Assembly (NCBI GenBank): GCA_945859605.1
Contig: OX243816.1
Span: 31,385,074 to 31,449,073, forward strand
Reading direction: 5' to 3'
DNA length: 64,000 nt
Source: Lumbricus rubellus
Taxonomy: Eukaryota; Annelida; Clitellata; Crassiclitellata; Lumbricidae
Shown in pieces: positions 21,610-35,817 of the stretch. The notes beneath the pieces were generated by a model, which was not told where the DNA came from, ran no database searches, and saw only the letters and a program-made list of their open reading frames with translations. Every line of letters begins with the position of its first letter. The first letter of the stretch is position 1. Position numbers and translations under genes: made by a program.

Positions 21610-23033
21610 CAGTGCCGGCGCTAGGGTATCTGAGGCCCCCCCCCCCAAAAAAAAAGGGGCCCCCATACCTTGAGCTGTCATCTCAGCAACATTTTTCATA
21701 ATATAAGTGCTGAAAGACTTCAATAAATGTCCTCTGCCAATTGTTAATTTTTTGGGAATTTCCACGCTGTAAGGCGTAAAAAAAAAGTGTTGTGTTTCCG
21801 GTAACGCGACCGACCCATTTTTAGGGCCGCGACCCAAATATTTTTGTAAAAAAAATTTAATTTAAAAAAAAAATTCAAATTTTTTTTTTCCCAAAAAAAT
21901 TAAATTTTTTTTCAAATTAAAAAAACCCCATTTGTATTGACATAACATAAGAGACGTCAACAAAATGAAATTAATAGGACTGTTTCTAGAGCAGTTTTAG
22001 GTGCAGACAGTCGGGAAATAGGCAGTTTATACTTGCTTAGAACACGTACTTTGTTTCAGCGTGAAAAAAAGACTAGTGGGGTATACTTTTTCGGATAGTC
22101 ACTGCATAAAAATATTTTACAAAATAAAAATATTTTCCGACCTACCTACCCAATTTTTTTTAGCTCTGTTACCGGAAACACAACATATTTTTTTTTGGCC
22201 TAATGGTAGAATTTTAAGCTGTCATCTTTACAAAATTGCTCATTTTTCAATGCTGCTAGTCGTGGTTTAGGACTTCAGAGTGTCCCATCTCCATTTTTTA
22301 AATTTGTCCGATTTGCCAGTCGACTGTAATGGTAGCATTGATAGGCTGTCATTTTATCAAAATTGATCATTATATTGATGGACAGTGGATGATACTTATG
22401 ATATGAAATATTTCTGAAATATTTGGGATACAAGGACTCTGTCCCAAAAAGTTGGGGGCCGTGCCCCTGTCCACACCCAAAGTCTCCCTTTGGGTGAAGG
22501 ATTGCTCTATTGGTTTGCGAAATATTATTTTGTATGCTTTGCGTTAAAACATAATTTATGTTGTGCGTGGCTTCAGCAATGAATAGTCATGAAAGGTATT
22601 CAGCTACATTTGAGGCCCCTTGCAAACTTGAGATCAGACACGTATCTACAAAGGACATCTGGGACCCTACACAGGCTTTAATGTTTGGGCCTCACGCAGG
22701 TTTTATTTTGAGGTCTCATCCCATTAGCAATTAATAATAATTTACAATTTACAAACGTTGTGTTTGAGAAAGTGGACAAAACTGGCTGAGTTAGTTTAAA
22801 TGGCTTTACTGACAACCAAAATCAGTATGATACCTGCATTGCCATTTGGTTAATTGAGGCATGCACCAGACCGGATCTGGAGTCTCAAGTAAATGAGCCA
22901 GTTTAATACATATACAGTCAAAATAGGCATAATGACCAGCTACATTTAGAGGCCCCTTTCAAACTCGGAGGCCCCCTCAAACTCGGAGGCCCCCCCCGGC
23001 CGGGGGGTGCGGGGGGTGCTAGCGCCGGCACTG
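21610..23033. mobile_element. hAT-like DNA transposon, complete ends
   Basis: Terminal inverted repeats cagtgccggcgctag and ctagcgccggcactg are exact complements, with a perfect 8-bp duplication CTGCACAG at 21602-21609 and 23034-23041. C-rich and G-rich tracts lie just inside the ends. There is no transposase, so it is non-autonomous. It carries a Harbinger MITE at 21773-22200; the remaining interior has no recognised coding sequence. Confidence 0.92.
21773..22200 (+). mobile_element. PIF/Harbinger-type MITE, copy A
   Basis: Begins ggcgtaaaaa and then tgttgtgtttccggtaac, and ends gttaccggaaacacaaca then ggcc, flanked by the 3-bp duplication TAA. Two more full copies and one truncated copy are in this window. 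GGCC-like termini with a TWA target duplication are characteristic of PIF/Harbinger. Confidence 0.85.
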
Positions 23034-23109
23034 CTGCACAGGCAGCTTGAAAAAGGGGTTAATCACAGTGTACTTGAGTTAGGCTTATTACAAGATTATC
23101 ACTGTAAAA

Positions 23110-23443
23110 CAGTGGTTCCCAACCTTTTTTTGACTCTATAGGGCCACTTTTTCTAAGTTGGATGACACGAGGGCCACTTTTTCTTAGTTGAAGGACATTA
23201 GGGTCCACATGGTTACAGTTTAATAACTAAAAGCATATAAAATTGTTATAATTGATTCAAATGTTTAATGTTAGTTATAGACGTCAAAATAAATAATTTG
23301 TAATAGAAAATAATTATTTGTTCTATCCTTTCCAAATTGTCAATTTTTTCATATATTTTTGTCAAGTCTTTGATAGAGTAAGGCCATTTCTTGAGGCCCG
23401 GCGGGCCACTTTTGGCCCGTGGGCCATGGGTTGGGAACCGCTG
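23110..23443. mobile_element. Short hAT-like element
   Basis: Ends cagtggttcccaacc and ggttgggaaccgctg are near-perfect inverted repeats (one mismatch) of the kind seen in Charlie-type hAT elements. The interior has complementary gggccactttt / ggcccgtgggcc pieces. I could not find a matching 8-bp target duplication, so it may be old or rearranged. Confidence 0.65.
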
Positions 23444-24000
23444 CGGGAAGGGAAGCACTGTGCTATGGTATAATATTTTATGTTATCTTAAGGTACATTA
23501 TGTGATATGTTATGTTATATGATTCTGATTTGATTTTATGATATCTGATGCTATGCTATGACATGTTTTATTACATATATGATATTATAATGCTCTTGGT
23601 GCTATATTACTTTTTGCTGAATGATGTTAGATCTGTATCTGCATTTGCTGTTGATATTTTAGAGTGTATCATCTGCCTATTTGCCATTCACTACACTGCC
23701 ATTGCTGCATTAGTCAAGTAGCCGGATATTGGTTGGGAGAGTTGCTAAAGACAGGTTTTGACAGGGTCAGGATCACACGGCAGTTGGGAAAGCAAGGAGT
23801 ATTGCCACTGAAACCACAAGAACAACGCAGTTCACATAAGACACATCTGTCTCTCTACATCCCTGGACCTCAGGTTACCGGTAAATCTCTTTCTGTTTAG
23901 AGTTTTATAAACTTTTATCACCTGAAATGGCATCCAGCAATTGTGCTGCCAATTGTGAGTTCTTTAACATATGACTCAGACTAGCTAGGAAGCTTCCAAC

Positions 24001-25474
24001 TAGGGCCCCCAAAAATTTGCGCCAAGAAACTGAAAAAATTGCGCACCAAAAATGAAAAATTTGCGCCAATTTTGCGCAAGTTAAAAATTATAATTTTCGG
24101 GGTTCTTTCATTAAATCGGTGTACCAAAGTATCTATCAGTGTTTTTGTCACTTAATGCAAAGCTTTGGCGTTCTAGAAATTAGAAAATCAAGCAAAAATG
24201 CAGTTATAAAGTTCCTATAACCATAAGATTAATGTATTCAGATGATTGCAAAGAATTTCTATTTTGCAAAATTTATGCCCACCGCAATCTAAGCTCATTA
24301 CAAATAGGCCTACGACTTCAAGATGGTATTACTTATTAATATCATATGCCTATATTATAATGAATCACCAAGTTACACAACGTGCTGAATAGTAGCCGGC
24401 ATACCTGGGAACGGCGGTCCCAAATTATAGCATTAAATCAACATGACGTGTCGTAATAGTGTCGTGTATTGAATGGGCGCATAGAAACGGTTTCTTTTGC
24501 ACTTGACACTTTTAAAACGACCAGCTGTTCCACCGAAATAGAAGCCGGAATAATGAGAAAGCACTTGAGAAATGGAAGTTGGATGAAGACCTTTTACAGT
24601 TGAAATGAAGGTGAATTGATGAAAAAACGCAAGTGAAATATAAGCTAGATGAAGGTATTTTTAGATCTGAAATAGAAGCTGGATTGATGAATTGAACGGT
24701 TGAGAATTTAGAACCTGGATGATGAACATAATAAGCTAAATGGAAGATGGATTAATTAAAACACTTGCGAAATGGAAGCTGGATGAAGGTTCCTTAGGTA
24801 TAGGTGAAATAGAAACTGTATTGACGAAAATTAAACTTTGGAAATGGAAACTGGATTGCTGATTTCAGTGATGTATTTCAGCATGCATCCAGCTTCCATT
24901 TCAGCTGGAATGCCATTTATCCAGCTTCTATGTCACCACACATCATGTTTAAAGCCTTCTCGGGAGACAGCCTATCGATTTCTGTGATTTTATAATTTGG
25001 GACCGCCGTTCCCAGGTATGCCTAGTAGCCTTCCGTCTTTGTCTGCACGCCTGACGCCCATAGATTAAATGCGTTCGCTCTGTCATAAGTACGCGACGCT
25101 GCCGTGTGACCGCCTTGAGAGACTTCGTCTGACATATTTTATTGTGTGGCCGTGAAGTTCTGGAATTTTTATACTTTAAGTTTGGTACATTACTACTAAA
25201 AATAACGATCTTTAACTAAAAATTCCAATATAATTTCATCCCATTCTGCGGCCGCCATTTTTATTATCGCCCATCTGTTTCGTTGCTATGTTGAACTGCC
25301 GCGCGCCGCAGTGATATCTTAAGTCAATCAAAGCCCAATTTAGAAAAATTAGCAAGATTTTGTCAAAAATTGCGATAAAATCACGCGGATTGGCAATTTT
25401 TGCGCTGTTGCGCGAAACCTGGAAATTTGCGCTAAATTTGCGCTGCGCAAGATCGCGAATTTCTGGGGACCCTA
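24001..25474. mobile_element. DNA transposon with TAGGG termini, nested host of another element
   Basis: Imperfect inverted repeats: tagggcccccaaaaatttgcg at the left, and the complement of cgcgaatttctggggaccct at the right. They are flanked by a 6-bp direct repeat TCCAAC (23995-24000, 25475-25480). Many 'tttgcgc' words recur near both ends as subterminal repeats. There is no coding capacity and the superfamily is unclear. Confidence 0.75.
24398..25022. mobile_element. Inverted-repeat element nested in 24001-25474
   Basis: About 30-bp perfect inverted repeats (ggcatacctgggaacggcgg...) with an exact 8-bp duplication TAGTAGCC at 24390-24397 and 25023-25030. The interior is an array of diverged 'gaaatggaagctggatgaag' units in one orientation, with complementary 'catccagcttccatttc' units near the right end, so it could fold back on itself. 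hAT or another superfamily with 8-bp duplications is likely. Confidence 0.85.
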
Positions 25475-26278
25475 TCCAACTGATTGGATTTTACAGGCAT
25501 TACATCTTACTGTTTATATAAATTGCGGCATTTTAGTAGCACTTTGCAAGTATGTGTTTGCTGTTTTTGGTATCAGATCCAGACATAATGAACAGCTTAT
25601 TATGTCAAATAGACAGAAACAGCAGCCAAGCGTGAGAAATTGAGAAAAGAAAATATAGAAAAACATGGAGCATTAATGATAGTCAAAGCAGATCAGCTTG
25701 AAGTACACACGTCATCAAACTTAACTGTATAAAAGTCTAGCAATGGCATGATATTTCTTCATGAATACCAAGGCAAGGTGAACATCATTGCGGCAATTAT
25801 CTAATAAGTATGTCTGCAGTAGATTATGTTACAGCATGCTACAGAGAAGTTCAAATGGAAATTCATCAGTTTAGAGCGATGTACTTAAATTGCCAGAAAA
25901 GTAAAATTCAGTTTACTCATTCCATTGGAGAATGTAATGCTTTGCCATTTTTTAAACCTGAATACAAGATGATATGCAGAATTCCTGCATGCATACTTGT
26001 AGATATTAGATTGTCATGCTGATAAAGACATGGCAAGGAGGACATAGGATTGATTAATAATTAGTTTGTATTTGTGTAGGAGAAATGTGTCACATGATTT
26101 GTATTTTGACTTAGCGACGGCTGCCATTAGGATTGAACAAATATTGTATAGAAAATATATATTGCATCTTTGGCTTCATTTTACTTGCACTGCTTTCCTT
26201 TAACGTTTGTGTTTGTGATGTTTAAGGTAACACGAGTGCCAAAGCAAACTTTCGTTTGAGACAATGCCAATTTTTTAG
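25475..26278. other. Non-coding stretch before the first recognised SVIL exon
   Basis: No coding signal. It ends in the splice acceptor ccaattttttag at 26267-26278. A 70-codon frame at 25810-26022 shows no recognisable feature and I do not call it. Confidence 0.45.
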
Positions 26279-27658
26279 GCGAATTCTTTGAAACAAAGCG
26301 GGGTTCCAGTGAAAACAGTTGCATCAGTGGAATCAGTATATTTTCAGCACTTTACTGTTATACAGACAAGATCTTTGATTCAAATCGTGATGCTGGACAT
26401 TGTGATTCAAATGATTCGATTTCTGGTAATACAAAAACGAAATCTTCCATGACAACGGTGGATCCAAAAAATGGTGACGATTCTGTGAGGAAATACTTTT
26501 TATGTGATAACAGTTCTGCAGTCTTGACCGCCAGATTTGACATTAGTCTCTAATACATTAGTGAGCTGCTCAGTAATAGACGCTAGTGCTGAATGTTTTC
26601 TTGATCAAAGCTATCCACGAAATAATCCTTTCGGTGAGGAGACATTATGCAAAGACACTACAGTAAAGTTCAGACGCAGGAAACAGAGTAGTGACAGAAT
26701 CAAAATGGATGCTACTTCAAATTCTAAAAACAGATCTGCTGCAGGAGTCCTGCTTGAGGGCAATACTTTGTTGCGTTCAACGGGAATGGTGGATAGTGTT
26801 AAAACTCGGCGAAGTCGTGAGTTCTCGAATAATAACGTTGTTGGACAAGTATCCGAAGTAAACGATACTCTGGCATTAAAAACCGGTAAATTAGATGAAA
26901 GAACGGTGGTAGAAGTGGTGAGCAAGCGTCCTTTGGCTGACGATGACGCTGTAGAAAAGGTCACAATGCGAAGGAAACGCGTGGCCACTTCTGCGTTAAC
27001 AGTTGGACCAGATGCAGAGCTGAGCCGGGTTCTACAGCGTCGCAGCAACTATCTCAGTGACTGGGAGGTCGAGCAGTCGTCCCGCCAGGTCTTCACGGAA
27101 GCCGACAGAAGGGTTCGGGAGTACGAAAAGAAACTGGAGGAAGAGAAAGCAAGACGACAATGTCAGCTCAACGAAGCGATGCCTGTTATTGTTAATGAAG
27201 AGCTGTCGAAGATTATGAACGGGAGAAAAGAAGTTGTTGATAGTTTGACGTCGTTAGATAAACAACGGGAGGTTGATGATGCTCTAAACGAAATCGTGAA
27301 ATCGGGATCTTTAAAACCTGCACTTAGACTAGGTGGTCAGTTTATCAGTGGTGCTTCACTTGCAGGCGAGGAAGCTGAATTCAATTGTAATGAGAGAAAT
27401 GTGGCAGCAAAGGCATTGAATCAAGGGGCGAGTATGAAAGTGTTATGTTGTGACGATCATGAGAGTTTAGGATCTCAACAAACAGTTCTTGGTGTTGATG
27501 AGAGCAGTTCCAGGCTTCGCTCCGGTGATGTATCCACGTTGAATGCAGGAGGAGTGAAAGTTCTGGCATCAGAATCGTTGGCTCGCAAATCTAGCTGGAC
27601 TCCAACATCACAAAGTCTTTTCAATCCCTGTGAATTAAGCCCTCGACAAAAGACTCAG
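26279..27658 (+). CDS. SVIL: Supervillin exon, N-terminal region (contains an apparent frameshift)
   Basis: Bounded by acceptor ttttttag at 26278 and donor cag|gtagga at 27659. The first part reads in one frame from 26281 to a stop at 26551-26553, and the rest reads in the next frame from about 26528. The two frames overlap by about 25 bp, so a one-base error, a true indel or an unrecognised short intron lies there. The 3' part holds a basic segment, an ELSRVLQRRSNYLSDWE motif and a probable coiled coil (EADRRVREYEKKLEEEKARR). It ends PRQKTQ in phase 0, which joins the next exon to make TQ-PVTSKEVEEA; vertebrate supervillins have the matching TQPITTEEV and TQPVTLGEVE motifs. The N terminus and start codon lie upstream and were not found. 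In the cell this region would bind cytoskeletal partners near the plasma membrane. Confidence 0.8.
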
Positions 27659-28422
27659 GTAGGAACAGGTGTATTATAACTTCAGACTAGCTTAGGTGAT
27701 GTAATCATGTCATGTCATGTCACATCGTTGCTTCGCGACGATTGGCTGCATGGTTGTACCTTCTCTGCTCAGTGTTTTTTGCTGCGTGTCACGTTCATTA
27801 GTGTAGGACCCACAAGTCATGTCCAGTTCAGGACATTGCCAGTCCATGGTGTTTTCAGCCTTCCTCATCCTCGGACCTCTTCACCATGCCTATCACCAAA
27901 TCAGCTACTCTCAATGTTGTCATTCATTTTTCTCATTATATCACCAAAGTATTGTAGTTTCTGAATTTTGGTGTAGACCAAATTTTTTCGGTGATGCTTG
28001 GAAAGAAATTTTCAGTCTTACATTGCTCCCAGTGAATATTAACATTTGAACATACTATAGATAGCTGGTGGTTGAATTATAAAAACGTGCGTATTACTTT
28101 CTATTGTCCTCGATCTGTTTAGCAAATGGCAGAGTGGGTGACTGCGGTTGTTTGATATTCAGTCCAGTGATCGTATATTGATGAGCTACATATAAACCCC
28201 TCTTTGATCTTGCTACTAGTGTCCATGTGTGCAAAACTCAGGAATTAAAATCTCAGCTTTTGGATTGCATTTTCATATGTCCCTTGGGATAACAAAGACA
28301 GTAACATACACTGTGAATACCATAATTGCTGCAAGAAATTGTTGTGCATGATATGTGATGTGCAGCTACTTTGCATATAAGTTAGAAATTCTAGAATCAA
28401 ATTGACGACAACAATGACCACC

Positions 28423-30675
<2,253 letters not shown>

Positions 30676-30996
30676 ATATATATATATATATTGGCAGAAT
30701 AACAGTAGCAGCATAGAAGTTGCAACATTAATGACAATTTATATACGAGAAATAACGTCACCAAATTCGGAAGCAGATTAATTTATCAAGTGCAACAATA
30801 AGATTGACAGTTAATTAAGCACAAGTTTAAAGCTGAATATTTGAACAAAAAAACCAAGAGCAGCAGAAAATAAAAGAAACGTTTGCAGCAAAATTAGTTA
30901 AGAAAATGACAGCATTCTGGACAAGAAACTTGACACATTCAAATACAGAAGATGCATTTAGACTGTTTTTCCATTGTTGTCTTTTGTCTTTTGCAG

Positions 30997-31108
30997 CCGG
31001 TGACTTCAAAGGAAGTGGAGGAGGCAGCACGTCAGACCTCGTCTTTGTCTCCAACATACTGTGCAGCCGTACATGGGGATGATGAGGAGGACAGGCCAAA
31101 AGCGAGAG
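30997..31108 (+). CDS. SVIL: Supervillin exon with the PVT-x-x-EVE motif
   Basis: 112-bp exon between acceptor tcttttgcag and donor gag|gtatgt. It enters in phase 0 and leaves in phase 1, so it joins both neighbouring exons without breaking the frame. It encodes PVTSKEVEEAARQTSSLS and then an acidic/basic segment ending DDEEDRPKAR. The start matches the repeated TQP[IV]T motif of vertebrate supervillin. The flanks fit an exon: pyrimidine tract before, strong donor after. Confidence 0.85.
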
Positions 31109-31314
31109 GTATGTTTATTCGTATGTGCACTTCAGCTTAAAGCTCCTTTGATGTTATAATCTAGTATTTTTTCCAAAGCCTTTTGTTTCGCAAATAGACA
31201 AGGCTTGGAATTCTAAAAGAGCTCTAGAAATCACTGTTAGAAGCAAATCATGTAACAATTTGCTAACTGGTGTTTCTAGACTAATTTGACCCCCCTGAAA
31301 ACGAAAATCGCTGT

Positions 31315-31870
31315 TAGCAAGCTGGATTTTTAGCGGTTCCATGGGAAAACAAGATGGCGGACAAAATGGCTGCCAATTGTTTCAAATGAATAAAAGTAAA
31401 GTATTTTATGTGATAGGAACACAGTTTTAGATTCTAAATTAAGACTATAGTGTTCAAGGAATGCAATGGAATCAAAGACATATATGTAGCACTGCAAGAA
31501 AATCAAAATGGCAGACAAAATGGCGGCCAGAATCTTAAATGGCTATAAATGAAGTTATGTATGCAATAGAAACATGATTTCAGAGTCTAAATCAACATTT
31601 TCGAGGTCAAGGAATGCGATGGAACTATGGTCAGATATGTTGCGCTGCACTAAAACCAAAATGGCGGACAAAATGGCGGCCAGAATCTTAAAATGGCTAT
31701 AACTTAAGTCATGTATACAATGAAATCATGATTTCAGAGTCGAAATCAACATTTTCGAGGTCAAAGAATGCGATAGAACCAATTTCACATATGTAGCACT
31801 GCAAGAAAAGAAAAATGGCGGACAAAATGGCGGCCAGAATCCTAAAATGGCCACAAGTGAAGTCATGTAT
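31315..31870 (+). repeat. About 160-bp tandem repeats rich in ATGGCGG
   Basis: Four diverging units. Each has a doublet such as aaaatggcggacaaaatgg followed by cggccagaatcttaaaatgg, then gctataa...gaagt(c)atgtatgcaat, then tttcagagtc...atcaacattttcgaggtcaa. Successive doublets lie near 31350, 31508, 31660 and 31815. The frame 31815-32120 across the last unit is not taken as a gene. Confidence 0.85.
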
Positions 31871-32864
31871 GCAATCGGAATTTGATTTAAGTTTTTCTAC
31901 CAGGTCTTTGCGAGATGGCATATGGGGCCTGTGCTGTGGAATTTATCTACAACGTTCCATTAATTGGCCTGAAATGATCATTCAAATTATCACAATTCCC
32001 TCAGCAAGTCTTAAACCAAGGAGCATTCTTCAACAGAAGACCGACGTAGTTATCATGCAGCACAATTATCACAGCGAATCAAGCATACTATCCCATCATC
32101 TGCATGGCATCTGGATCTAGCATCAATATCGTGCCATGAGCTTCCCTCAAAACCACTGGCATGGGATGCTTTCTGAAAAGTAAATTGTCCGGTCAGCAAC
32201 TTTTTAACAGAGGCAGGCATGGCATTTAGCCTATTTTTAATATTTTATGTAGGGTCTTTTCAAGGGAGTTTACTCAGTATCACTCCCGACATAGCCACGA
32301 CTAAATTGGACAGTTTTCAGATTCTTAAGAAACAGAGTGAAGTGACCCATGGACAACAAGTGCTGTGAAAAAGGTCTATAGTTCCAGGAAGGATGTATGT
32401 AGAATGGGAGGTCATGGAGTTCTGCCATGTGTAGATGGAGCTTCTGTTTAATCTAGATTTTGGAATTTCTCAGTGCCAAGCAAGAGCTGCCTCAGGGAAG
32501 ACTGGTGTTATGTCATGTCAAGTTCATGAAGGCTAAGTTGTTTGGCTATTTTGACGCAAGGTCAAATATAGGGGTCAAGCTGAGGATAGAGTATGGCTCA
32601 TTGGTGTCAGTTGTTTGTTGATGGTGGTCATCAAGTGTTCAAGGGGCCATGTGGTCATGAGCTCCGTCATCGGTCTCATGGCTTCTCTTTTCTGGAAAAA
32701 TATAATTACAACTATATCTCTAGAGTACTATTCAGAAACATTTTTTTAACCTAGCAAACCCTACAACAAACAAAGATCAATTAATATTAATTCAAACCAA
32801 ATATTTATTTATGTTGCTTCTAAACTGAACTTATACATGAAGCCTTTTAAAAATTTGTTTTATG

Positions 32865-32930
32865 TAACATGCTGCATTCTGCCAGCCTGAAGTGTTGATT
32901 AAACGAAAATTGAATTGAATTGAACATTCT
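32865..32930 (+). repeat. Dispersed repeat tail, copy 1
   Basis: taacatgctgcattctgcca and then gattaaacgaaaattgaattgaattga. It recurs at 52233-52281 and looks like a retroposon 3' end with a short-unit tail. Confidence 0.65.
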
Positions 32931-32981
32931 ATGATCTTTATCAAGCTACAGAATGTTCTTTTTTGGCCATGATGGAGTCAG

Positions 32982-33045
32982 GAGCACCTCTGAGCAGCAC
33001 CTCTGAGCAGACCCCTTGAAGAGGTGCTATGTAAATTCTTAAAGG
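32982..33045 (+). repeat. SINE/L2-like 3' tail
   Basis: gagcacctctgagcag...cttgaagaggtgctatgtaaattcttaaaggaatgaa: a stem-loop followed by a short repeat tail. Related tails occur near 58080, 58746, 60925 and 62135. Confidence 0.6.
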
Positions 33046-35753
33046 AATGAACACATTTACCATCTCCACATTACAAGGCAGACACCATAACCCATAGGCT
33101 GCTGTTGTCACTAGTGGTAGATATGTTATGCCATCTAGTGAATGCAATTTTGTAGTCTACTACTATTAATTTTGTTCAATTTGTTATTTACAAAACACTA
33201 GACGTCACTGTGAAGTTGAAGTGGGTCAACTTCACGGCCAAACTCCTTAAGCTCTTGTTTGCCTTGGTGCCATTGACTCTGGCTTACAATATGCAGCAGA
33301 TGGCAAATAGTATAAGAAGTGGAAAATACTGAAACTTAATCTTTGCTGTTTTACTTGTGTTTTATGTAATATTGAATCTCACTCATTAAGTTCTGCTAAA
33401 TTGCTGTATTTGCATATCTTGCTAATTAATGATTATTAGGATGTGATTTAGGATAATCAAGATTTTAGTGACGAATTACAAAAGTTATGTCACTTAAGAA
33501 AGTTTTATTTGTGGAATTGTATAGTGAATTACAGTAACTTATAAGCACTCACAATTTGACAGTGTAAATTTGAAGTGATTTATGTATATATGCTTGGAAT
33601 AGACATCTATATGGTGACACCTCTTAAAATGATTCTAAAGGCATTGTGAAAGAAAGGCAAATTGTTAATCTCTGTTTCTCTTTAGAGACAATTAAAAATT
33701 TAGCATAAATAGGGTTCTAAAACTTACAGTGAACTATGTTGTTCTGCATAAAAGGTCAATGACTTGCTTGGATACTTTGGTTTAGAGCGCATGTCCCATG
33801 ACCCTCTGTGAGTGAAGATGCTGGTTCAGTAGGAGGCAGCGGTTAGAGGCCAACCAGTTTATCCATAGCATGACACATCTGCTGAACCATAATAATCAGA
33901 GCGCTGTCAGGCGCAGTGGGTAAATGCCTGAACATCATCAGCTTAAAGCTGGTGAAAAAGACTACAGGATGTCAGCAGTGGCATAGCTCCCATTTAAACG
34001 TGCTGCAGTGCTGAGAGAGATCTCCCAATCAGTTTATTCAAAACTCTTTTGATGTTATAATCTATATGCTATAGAAAGACTTGTGCATTTTTATTTAATT
34101 TTAGATGCACTGAAAGATGAGAAAATAGCTACCGGTATGCTAGTAAGGACATGTGCACTCGTCGGTTGCATCTGCATGCGTTTGTGCATATCATTTGTGT
34201 GCAATGCACATTGCGCTTGCACACACTTGCTCATTTACCATTGGTGAATTTAATGCGTCTGAGATTTAATATTGCGTGCGTTGTGCTGTCGTCATGAGTG
34301 CGCACGTGTGCAAGCGTTTGCTACGTGGTTGGCTGTTCGTGCGCATTGTTATGATTATCTTTCTTGTATTTTTAAGTGTCGATCGATCGAACTGATCAAT
34401 TGTTTGCCGAAGAGAGTTGCTCAACATGGCCTGCTGTATTGTTGTCGTTGTCCCACCTGTTCTCTTCTCTCATTCACAGCACTGGCTGCTAGTCACAGCT
34501 GCTGGAATTGTTTTCTTCTTTGGGTTTGGTTTGCAATGTGGCACTTTTTCTTACATACTTGACCTCTCATTGTTTGCTCAATTTTAACTCTGCCTGCTGT
34601 TCATATTGTTTCCTGTTGCCAGAGATCTTAATTCCGAGATGATCTTTTGACGTTATCGTATTTCACTTTTGCTGTAAATGTGTTGCCAGAAAGTACAATT
34701 CGCAGTGTATTGGTTAGCATGGGGAACCGTCCACTGATCTCCATCAGAAGATATACCGTCTTAAAGACTCTTGAATATTGTGTCTCTTATAAACACTCAG
34801 CTCTACTAAATGAAATCCACCGGTGGAAAGATCAGACAGCATATTCTGAGGTCACTTGATGTCATATGCTGAGGCTTAAAAGTCTCTGTGTGTATCTGAT
34901 CTGAGTCTATCATTTCATATCCGTGGCAACCTTTCAGAGGACTTAGCGTAATGGACTGTTCTTCTTCTTCTTTATGTAGGCCTTTTGCAGTCTATTTGTT
35001 GGTGTCATCTTAGCTGATACCTGCGTATTTTTACAAATGCAATGGCGCTGTATAAGTTAGTGGATAAGATGCATTAATCAGAAAAAATGTCAATGAACTA
35101 ACTCAGCCAGTCTCTGACATCTGACTATAGCCACTAACTGATTCACTGGTCTTTCGGTCTTTTGTTCATATCTCCCTTCTACTAAGATCAACCCTAAGTT
35201 ACTTTCTGAGGAGAGGGTTTGAGTGGTTTGTGGGCAAGTGGTGGCTGGTTATGCCTTATTAGATGGACTTTGTCCTTGGCTTTGTACCATGAGGCTGGCC
35301 ATGTATGGGGTTCCATTTTCATTTTTGCCAAGGAATTAAGTTGCCATTTGTGAGGCTGAGCTTCACCAGAATATATGATACTCTGTCCTGAAATAATATA
35401 GGAACTCCCCGCTGGTGTATATTTAGGGTGAATTTAAACACATTCAGTTGCAACTTGCTATTATGCAATTACGCTTTTTATAGATTTATCTCTGTGCTAG
35501 GGGCACTTTTCTTTATTGCTTAATCGAAATCATTATGGTATATTTATATATGTATGTAAAATTGTCTATGTGCATTTGTATAAGTCTATGCGGGTACATG
35601 ATATGTTTGTGTTTTATCATGCTGTTCGGATAATATGTGTCATTTTATATAATACCAATTTATTTTTGTCACTGTGGGAGGTTGTGCTCACTGTACTTCA
35701 TCATTAAGATATTAAGAAAATATTGCATATGTATTTGCATGCATATTTGTGTG

Positions 35754-35756
<3 letters not shown>

Positions 35757-35815
<59 letters not shown>
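35757..35815. repeat. (TA)n microsatellite
   Basis: About 29 TA units followed by more degenerate AT-rich repeats to about 35990. Confidence 0.9.

Positions 35816-35817
<2 letters not shown>

Noticed and set aside
23110..23443. Searched for an 8-bp target duplication
   Set aside because: Flanks do not match, so the element is called only from its inverted ends.
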